Of a stretch of DNA of 64,000 nt, positions 56,537-64,000 are shown piece after piece (within the stretch, counting starts at the first letter, position 1; each line of letters starts with the position of its first letter). Source of the stretch: Channallabes apus. Taxonomy: Eukaryota; Chordata; Actinopteri; Siluriformes; Clariidae. The notes below the pieces were generated by a model. It was not told the origin of the DNA and did no database searches. It was given only the letters and a program-made list of their open reading frames with translations. The DNA lies in NCBI GenBank assembly GCA_030522415.1, contig CM060104.1, positions 17,921,229 through 17,985,228 of the forward strand, read 5' to 3'. The translations under genes were made by a program, and so were the position numbers.

Positions 56537-59500
56537 ATGGCCTGTGAACAACGCTTGCGGCCTCAGAAGGTACAGTTTACACCAGACTAGGTTTTATTAG
56601 CCAGCTTAATGTTTGTTCTGAACTCTCAAAAAATGTGTTTATTTATATTCAGGGCTCTTCACAGATGCTGCCACATGTAGTTGCCACAGAGCAGCAGTCA
56701 CTGGTGGTTGTTAAGAAATTATTAGCTATTGCTGTCTCCAGCATCACATACCTTAGGGGTCTTTTTCCAGAAAAAGCGTATGGAACAAAATACGTTGAGG
56801 GTAAGATAAATACTTTGAAACATTATACTATAAGACAAGATTTGCTATAAATAATACCTAGGAAGAGAGATTTGTAAATCTAATACCGAATATACTGGAT
56901 CATTTGGGATCAGCTTTGACATATTTTATAATCCATTCCATTTATATTTTTAAGCTGTTGATGCATCCATTTGCGTATAGCTCTAAAGTATTCATTCATG
57001 TTCTAATCCCAGTACACATACAGTACAAATACAGTCCAATCAAATTATGTCTTATCCTGTCGGTTAGGATTTTCTCATTAAGCACACTGGCACATCTGGT
57101 CTAATGTTCTTAATCTGTGTCATAACCAAGAAATGAGACCTTGATGTTTTTACACCTTCACTTCCTCCAGAACAGAAAGTGATGATTCTTCGAGAAGAGC
57201 GGACTTGCCCTGGTGCTAGTCAGATTGTACAGTGGTCGGTATTTAAAAATACTAGAAACTGCAGTTGTACACTAAATAAATGCTTTCACAATGGTAACAT
57301 GATCAATGCAATGTAAATGATCTTATTTAAGTAATAGTGTTGTACTGAAACTCACTTTGTGTTTTTGAAAAATACCAGTATTTCCTGATTCATTCACTCA
57401 CATACAGGTTGCAGGGATGCTTTGATGCCCTTCAGAAGAGATATGTAAGTCAGCTTTATCTGAATAAGGACTGTTGTCTTTTCTCATGAACCTTTGTACA
57501 TTACATTGAACCAATTTTGTAATTGTACTTTACAACATATTTCTTTTTTCAAAAGCTTCGAGCGATTTGGTTATCTGTGAGTACATGAGTTGAAAACTGT
57601 AATATTTCACATATAGTGACATTTGTAGTTTTTTTCTGTTATGACTAATATGCATTGTTTTTTTTTTTTTTGCTAGATGTATTCTGATCCAGAACACCCA
57701 GAGGTTGGTTTTCCTATCTATTTATTTATTTATTATTAAAAGTTATTTAGCAGTATGATGCCACTAGGGCTGCAACAACGAATCGATAAAATTGATAAAA
57801 ATCGATTACTAAAAGAGTTGGTTATTAGAGAATTTCATAATCGATTCCTTGTGTCGCGTGACGCGGATACATTTGATTATTAAAAAAAACTTTATTTGAG
57901 TGCAGAGCAGAGTGAACACACTCGGTCTCGCGCACTGATGCTAGCAGAGTTTGGCGCGTCATAGACAGGGCGGAGCAAAAAAAACAACAAAAACGAGCGG
58001 AGGTAGAGGAAAGATACACGGCGGAGGTAGAGAAATCCGTAATTCGTCTCCCCTGCATAATCAACATCCGTGCACGCGTGTACTGTTTACTATAACACTG
58101 TGACCACGTGTGTGCGTAAAACATATTTTATTTTGTATCTGTATGCGTGTGTGTACAGCGTGCATGCAAAGCAATAGCAAGTATATTAGAGATGTTAAAA
58201 AACCATTTTCTCTCTCTGCTCTTTGCCTGCTGACCCCTCCTACTTTATATTCGCTTCCAGAACGAATTATGTTCGTAATCCAAGCTTCCACTGCATATAT
58301 TTGGCAGATGTAAAGCATACATGTCTATGTTTTTTGTGCTAGTTCATTTTTATTTTATTATTATTATTATAACAGCTCAAGGAGCAACATGTTTGTGCAC
58401 TTTCTAAAGATTTTAGTTCTGTTTTTGAATGAAAGGTTGGAAATTTTTCTTTTTTTTTCTTTTGTTTATCCAATTCGTCGATAATTGACAGATTAATCGA
58501 TTATTAAAATAATTGTTAGTTGCAGCTCTAGATGCCACCATTCCAGCAAGGTGAGTTTTATACCATTGGTAAGACAAACGGGTATTGCTGAGCTGTAGGT
58601 ATTATTATTTTCCCCTTAGTATTTACTATGTTTTTGTTATCCCTGCTTCTTGTTATAGAAAGTAACAGAGTGCTACCAGTTCAGGATACAGTACACTGAA
58701 AAAGGGCCTCGGCTGGATTTTGAAAGGTGATCATTTAAAAATGTGCTAGTTTTGTATGTTAATCAGACAGTGCCTGCATTTGATAGTGGCAACTTCTTAC
58801 TTAATTAACAAACAGAGCCAGACCAAAAGTCCTGTTCTATTCATATGAATCTCCCTGTTCCTATGAGTTCAGAAATTGCTGGCGGGGATCATAGTTTTCT
58901 ACAGCCTCCTTAGGAAGTTGATACGGCTGGCGTTTAATTCTTAAGAACAATTTAAGGCATTCTTGGGAAAATTTTTTTACTTTTCTGTTGTACGGTGGCC
59001 GTAAACTTTTTACATTCACCTTAAGGTTGCCTTAGGACCTTCCTACAGCCTACATAAGTCAATCTTATGAAAATCTTTCCTTAAAGTGGTCACAAGAGAG
59101 ATCACATGATGATCTATGCAGATATTGCAAATTAAAAAACATATAACCATACCTGCAAGATATGGAGAAATATCCAGAACCAACAATCCATAAATTATAA
59201 AGAAATGAGCTGTTATCTCAGGAAATGAGGAACTGTATGGCGCACATGCAGTTTTTAAACAGCTCCTGTAAGAAAGCCACAAACATGCACAAATGACATA
59301 CTGCCGCTTTGTGAACACCTTACTTTTGCCTTAAAAATATAAATATAATATAATATTCATTCATACATTGTTGGAAATGTCTTCTGAATCTAAATGATCC
59401 ACGAACATTGTAAGCTGTTGTTAGGATGTTGTGAAGGTACTCCAAGGTAACTCTACAAAGAGTGGATTTCATGCTACGTTCTGAGAAAATCTTGGACAAG

Positions 59501-62500
59501 ATCATCGACCTGGCCACGAACTTATGACCATGCTACGAATGCTGGATTTTTATCCAGAAGAACACAGGAAATGCTCGAAAAATCATTTGTACATTGTTAG
59601 CAATAATTCGTATGGGTATTTGTGACCCCTGTTTTAATGTTGTTTGTTTCTTTTTGGGGTGGGGGATTATCAGCAGGTGTGCAGACTTCTATGAAACAGA
59701 AGTTTTTGCAGTGTTCTGATTTGGAGCAATCAGTGTGTGTTAGCACAGTGCCAAGAGGGAAATAAATTAGCAGTGATCATAGGGAAGCAATTGGGTTGCA
59801 CATCAATTTTCCAAACAATTTGGAGTTCGATATTTTACAGTAAGAAATATTATTCAAGTGAAAAGCATTCAAAACAGTCACCAGCACAATCACCCCATGG
59901 TCAGACCATACAATGCTCAGAGGAATACATCTCATAACCTACAGGCCTCACTGCTCATGTTAAACGTTAATGTCCATGACAGTATAATTAGAATATGTAA
60001 TAAGTATGGGTTATTTAAAAGAGTTGCCAAGAGAAAGCCTCTTCTGTCTAAAAAGAGCATGTTGGCACACCTGAGGTTCACAAAACTGTATCTGAACAAA
60101 CTGTAAGACCTCTAGAACAATGTCCTGTGGACAGATGAGATCACAATTGAGTTCTTTGGCCTTAATTCCTAGCGCCAAAAAAAACAGAATTTCAGGAGAA
60201 ACAGCTCATACCCTCTGTCAAACATGGCAGTTGAGGAGTGATGTCTTGGGCTTGTTTTGCAGTCAGTAAGTCTGTATACCAGAGTATTCTTGAGGCAAAT
60301 GTGAGGCTATCTTTCTGACAGCTGAAGCTTGGTCGAAATTGGGTAATGCAAAAGGACATTGATTCAAAGCACATCAGTAAATTTACATATGGCTAAAAAA
60401 AAAAGACTCAAGGTTTTGTAATGGCCAATGCTGGGGTGGGACATTAAGAGAATTATGCATAAGCAAATGCCCAAAAACCTCAATGAAATGAAACAATTTT
60501 GTGAAGAAAAATGGACCAAAATTATGTGAGAGACTGATGAAGTCTTAAAGGAAACAATTCCTTCGAGTTAAGGCTGCTAAAGGTGGCTCTACCATTACAC
60601 CCCTAATTGTATGTTGTCAATCAGTGCAGTGAAGACAAAATGTGACATGTATGTTAGGTCGTCCAGGCTGTTTTTTAAGATTTCACCATGCTGAGCCATG
60701 ATGCGCACTTTTTTTGAAAAAGGGAAGAGAGATTCATTCTAATCACACAGCTCTTTATCAGCCTCCCATTTGCTCCCATTACACACTATGTGTATGCCAA
60801 CACTGTAAACCTGAATGTGTATGCCAACACTGTAAACCTGAACCTAAGTTTTGAGTTAATCACAAAAATAGAGATGATGATGTTTGAAAGAAAAAAATAT
60901 TTTGCTTAACATTTTTTGTAATTGCCAGCAAAAGCCAGAAGAACTTGATGAGGATGGACTGCAATGACATAAAGAAAGCAAGTATTCTGTTGGTGCGTAA
61001 GCTGTACACACTGCTGCAGAACCTTGGTCCACTTCCTGATAGTGTGTATCTCAACATGAAGCTCTCCTACTATGATAATGGTAAATCATATCTTGTATAG
61101 CTGTTTATCCAAACAAATGTGCAACACATTCATGCAGCATTATGCATAAATCATGCACATACTGCTCAAGAGTTTCAGCTGAAGAGTATTCACATCTAGC
61201 ATGAGATTGTCGGAAAAAGAGAGCTCAGTGCCTTCAAATTCTCAGTGACAAGTTTTAAAAAATTTTGGTGCAATTTTCTAAATTGCTTTTTTCATTTGGT
61301 GCATCTTTTAACATGCTAGTGACTCCACATGACTACCAGCCACCAGGCTTTAAAGAAGGAGAAAACAGCATGCTGGTCTTTCAGAAAGAGCCAGTGAATC
61401 TGACCATGGGAGAAGTTGTTACACCTTTCCACACCCTAAAATTGGATGTCACCACTGAGAGAGAGAGACTGGAACAGGTGCTATTTGAACTTTATGGAAA
61501 CATGGTTAATAATAGATTTAAATTCAATATATACTGTGTATATAGGCCGGAGACAGGGAACCTACAGTACATAGTATTGGGTATAATGTTTTGCATTGTA
61601 ATGTTATGGCTGATTGGTGTGTGCATATTCCTAATTATACAACTGAGTTCTCTAGTTCATTGTAAGGTTATACAATTAATATTAAAATGGGTGGATCATT
61701 TTGATTAAATTTAAATTATATGTGTGTGCATTGGCAGGTAGATGATAATGAGCCAATATGTGCCCGAGATAGATGGACTTTGGAAATAAATGAAGAAGAA
61801 ATGGTTTGTGTGTCAAATGTTCAGCAGGTATTACTGACTGCTTTTTAAATATATATATCATAAATATATCTAACAGATTCTGCATTCATAAATTTCACTT
61901 GAAATATTTCTTTTATTTCTTTACTTAGTTTGTAAACAAAGAAAACATTGTTATTGACACTGGCATTGAGAACTCTGGTAGGTTTGCTCATCAATTTGCA
62001 ATTTAATTAGTTCTTTTTATTTTGTTCTACAGATGTGAACTGTTCAACTAACATGATCTTTAATAAACCTTTAATGAAATTTTAAACCTCCTGCTTTCAC
62101 ATTGATAGATCTGAGCAAAGAGGAGATGCTGGAGAATTCACAGTTCATGGTAAATCTATTAAGAATTTTGAATATATTGAAAACCTGAACCTGGGTTATT
62201 TCGCAAAGCCAGTGCTTTTCTCAGTGGCAGAATGATAGGATTCATACACAGGAGCAGACTGTTGATATTAACGTAGTCAAATGTTTGGGAAGAACACCTT
62301 CTAGATCGGGTTTTATCATTTTAAAAATGCAGACAATAACCGTATGAAGTGTAGTGAAATTCTGCAGTAACCAAAAAAAGTTTAAAGAAATCAAAAATAT
62401 TTGAGATGCTTCACAGGAATATTTAACTAACACTGGATAAACTCTTGGAATCTCCTCAAGAACTATCATGACAGAAATTTATCAAATAGGTTGAGCACCT

Positions 62501-62624
62501 AGTTATTTACAAAAGTTACAAACAATTTGTTTTGGAAGTAACTTTTAAGTAAATAAATAAAGGAAAGAAAATAAACTCATTGGTTTAGCTAAAAAATTAT
62601 GATATAGAAATATATATATACATG

Positions 62625-62697
<73 letters not shown>

Positions 62698-63627
62698 TAT
62701 ATACATTAATATAACTTTTTTATTAGCTTTATCACAATGCCTTTATGACAGTGAAAAAAATATACAGCACATGCCATCTTGTGTATTCTGACTTCTGACT
62801 GGCAGCATAAATCACACAAGGAATATGTTTGCATGAAAAAGTTTGCTGTGATTAAAAGCCACTGACACTGCAGCAGTTGTATAAAATGAAATAAATATAC
62901 TATAAAATCTTTTTGTATATATTAACAGTTTTTTTTTAACTGTTAATATATTCCCAATTTCTTTGTTCTTCTTAGACTAGGAATCTATGATATAATATTT
63001 TTTATGTTTGTTTGTTATACAGGCAGACAGTCTTGTAAAAAAGACAGCTGATCTTGATGATCTTGATCTGGCTTCCAGGAAAACAAGAAGCGGCCGAGTA
63101 TTCAACTCCTTACTAGTAAGAGCGATATTATCTCTATCTTTATTTGTGTAAGAAATAACACATGACAGACTGCGTTATTATATGAAAATCTTCAAGACTA
63201 AAAGGGGGATGTTTACATATAACACCAGGGTCTGGAGTGTATAACTCCACTTATATCACAACTACTGTCTAAGCCATGCTGTCATGCAAAAATAATAAAC
63301 AATTCAATTCAATTCAATTCAGTTTTATTTGTATAGCGCTTTTAACAATTGACATTGTCTCAAAACAGCTTTACACAATCAAAAGAATTATTTAAGTTTG
63401 TATGGAATGTGAATGTGTATGAATCAAAATGTTCAGATACGTTCAGATTCTCAAACACGTTATGACCAGTCAGATTTGAGCAATTAACCTTGCATAAACA
63501 ATAATAACAATATTAATTATTTTAATAGAACATGTTATAAGACCTTATTTATAATGCTGGATTTTTCTTCTGCGGATTATAGGACAATAGAAAAGGTACA
63601 GTGCCTTCATCTACAGAAAAGAAACCG
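56537..63627 (+). CDS. hormad1: HORMA domain-containing protein 1, partial (14 exons seen)
   Basis: Coding exons: 56537-56569, 56653-56800, 57171-57238, 57415-57444, 57556-57576, 57677-57703, 58659-58726, 60929-61080, 61320-61477, 61738-61827, 61929-61977, 62109-62149, 63023-63115, 63583-63627. They join in one frame to 341 aa, without a stop. The HORMA domain covers about residues 20-230: [20 protein letters not shown] and [16 protein letters not shown] (strand/helix core), [69 protein letters not shown]. The tail is acidic and disordered, with a conserved basic KTRSGRVF (315-322). HORMAD1 coats unsynapsed meiotic chromosome axes and supports double-strand-break formation and synapsis checkpoints. 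Human HORMAD1 is 394 aa, so about 50 C-terminal residues lie at or beyond the right edge. The exon 3/4 junction (QWS then GC) is one residue shorter than the mammalian protein and is the least certain border. Confidence 0.92.
57765..58530. mobile_element. 766-bp hAT MITE in hormad1 intron 6
   Basis: Termini TAGGGCTGCAACAACGAATC and the complement of TTAGTTGCAGCTCTA are bounded by the 8-bp duplication GATGCCAC (57757-57764 and 58531-58538). No transposase. Inside at 58230-58300, AACGAATTATGTTCGTAATC plus CTTCCACTGCATA is a fragment of the TA-flanked MITE family found complete at 36.9-37.9 kb. Confidence 0.9.
58727..60928 (+). other. hormad1: hormad1 intron 7
   Basis: The largest intron of the gene in the window, 2.2 kb. 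It contains the Tc1-like relic at about 59860-60600. No extra exon is supported inside. Confidence 0.8.
59860..60600 (+). mobile_element. Tc1-like relic in hormad1 intron 7
   Basis: Decayed transposase in plus order: [20 protein letters not shown] and [14 protein letters not shown] (DNA-binding region), [13 protein letters not shown] (first D), then frameshifted catalytic remains and GCTAAAGGTGGCTCTACC at the end. It shares long words with the copy at 27.25-27.91 kb. Confidence 0.85.
62623..62690. repeat. (GT)n-(AT)n compound microsatellite in hormad1 intron 12
   Basis: Short TA and GT runs leading into about 25 AT units. Confidence 0.95.
63300..63480 (+). repeat. (AATTC)n-started interspersed repeat in hormad1 intron 13
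   Basis: AATTC units followed by TTTTATTTGTATAGCGCTTT and CAAAACAGCTTTACACAATC, a pattern widely dispersed in fish genomes as the end of a retroposon-like repeat. The family is not assigned. Confidence 0.6.
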
Positions 63628-63958
63628 GTAAGTTTAAAATCTAATGTAAATGTACCCCTACTGTGGAAAACTGCAGACATACGTCTAATGCACTAAGCAT
63701 TGTTGGGATAGAGAAATGAGAAGTTAGTCTAAAGAAGGGGTGTTAAGCTCTAGTGCTCGAGTGCCAGTGTCCAGCACACTTCTATAACTACTATAATCTG
63801 TATTATTGTTTAGTGGGTGTGTTGATGAATTACAAATCATGGAGGACACTAACTTTCCAGGACTGGATTTGAACATCTCTGTTTTAGACTCAAGTCTAGA
63901 AGTATCACAGTTTAAAACCTCTACATGATTTTCTTTCTTTATTACTCTTAACATTTAG

Positions 63959-64000
63959 ATGAAAATACGATCAGAACTGTTAATTATTGCTAAAATTGTA
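63959..64000 (+). CDS. hormad1: Candidate next hormad1 coding exon, cut by the window edge
   Basis: A pyrimidine-rich tract (TTTTCTTTCTTT...) followed by ACATTTAG precedes an open frame MKIRSELLIIAKIV that continues in phase 0 from exon 14 (which ends ...EKKP at 63627). It runs off the window. The acceptor is good, but the peptide has no residue pattern that I can match confidently to HORMAD1 C-termini, so it may be chance. Confidence 0.35.
   Translation, partial: MKIRSELLIIAKIV

Noticed and set aside
61600..61640. TTATGGCTGATTGGTGT in hormad1 intron 9, like a Tc1 terminus
   Set aside because: Only one short end-like word; no partner terminus or transposase body was found nearby.

Overview
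This is a eukaryotic window that reads as a teleost fish genome: AT-rich, with long introns and intergenic DNA, many microsatellites, and dense fish-type transposons (Tc1/mariner, hAT, tRNA-derived SINEs, a gypsy-like LTR fragment). A catfish- or cyprinid-like (otophysan) source would fit the DANA-like V-SINE, but I cannot name the species from the sequence alone.

Three cellular genes can be assembled exon by exon. mcl1 (minus strand, 33729-34895, 3 exons, 240 aa) encodes an anti-apoptotic Bcl-2 family protein with BH3, BH1, BH2 and a C-terminal membrane anchor. ensa (minus strand, 39877-43019, 3 exons, 116 aa) encodes alpha-endosulfine, the Greatwall-activated PP2A-B55 inhibitor. hormad1 (plus strand, from 56537 to beyond the right edge, 14 clear coding exons giving 341 aa, plus one candidate) encodes a meiotic chromosome-axis HORMA protein. 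The same three genes are neighbours in human 1q21, so this is a conserved synteny block. Here hormad1 points away from ensa, and I found no golph3l between them.

Region by region: 1-33.7 kb has no cellular gene I can support. It holds Tc1 relics (2.07-4.28 kb), a 5' fragment of an LTR retrotransposon with a 30-bp tandem array in a proline-rich gag-like frame (4.83-6.28 kb), a 964-bp near-perfect palindrome inserted in a SINE (6.46-7.80 kb), further Tc1 copies (11.7, 15.1, 16.7 and 27.3 kb) and one apparently intact Tc1 element with a full DD34E transposase (24.36-25.94 kb). 33.7-43 kb holds mcl1 and ensa with a 1-kb mariner-like MITE between them. 43.5-48.2 kb is a stack of nested transposons: a hAT derivative carrying a SINE, then a 3.5-kb foldback element with about 650-bp arms and a 10-bp target duplication, whose loop carries a Tc1 that itself carries a V-SINE. 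48.2-56 kb holds SINEs and another hAT derivative. 56-64 kb is hormad1, with a hAT MITE in intron 6 and a Tc1 relic in intron 7.

The genes share no pathway beyond cell-cycle and cell-fate themes (survival, mitotic exit, meiosis); their adjacency reflects ancestral linkage. The unusual content is the foldback elements and the nested insertions, several of which can be dated relative to one another from target-site duplications.
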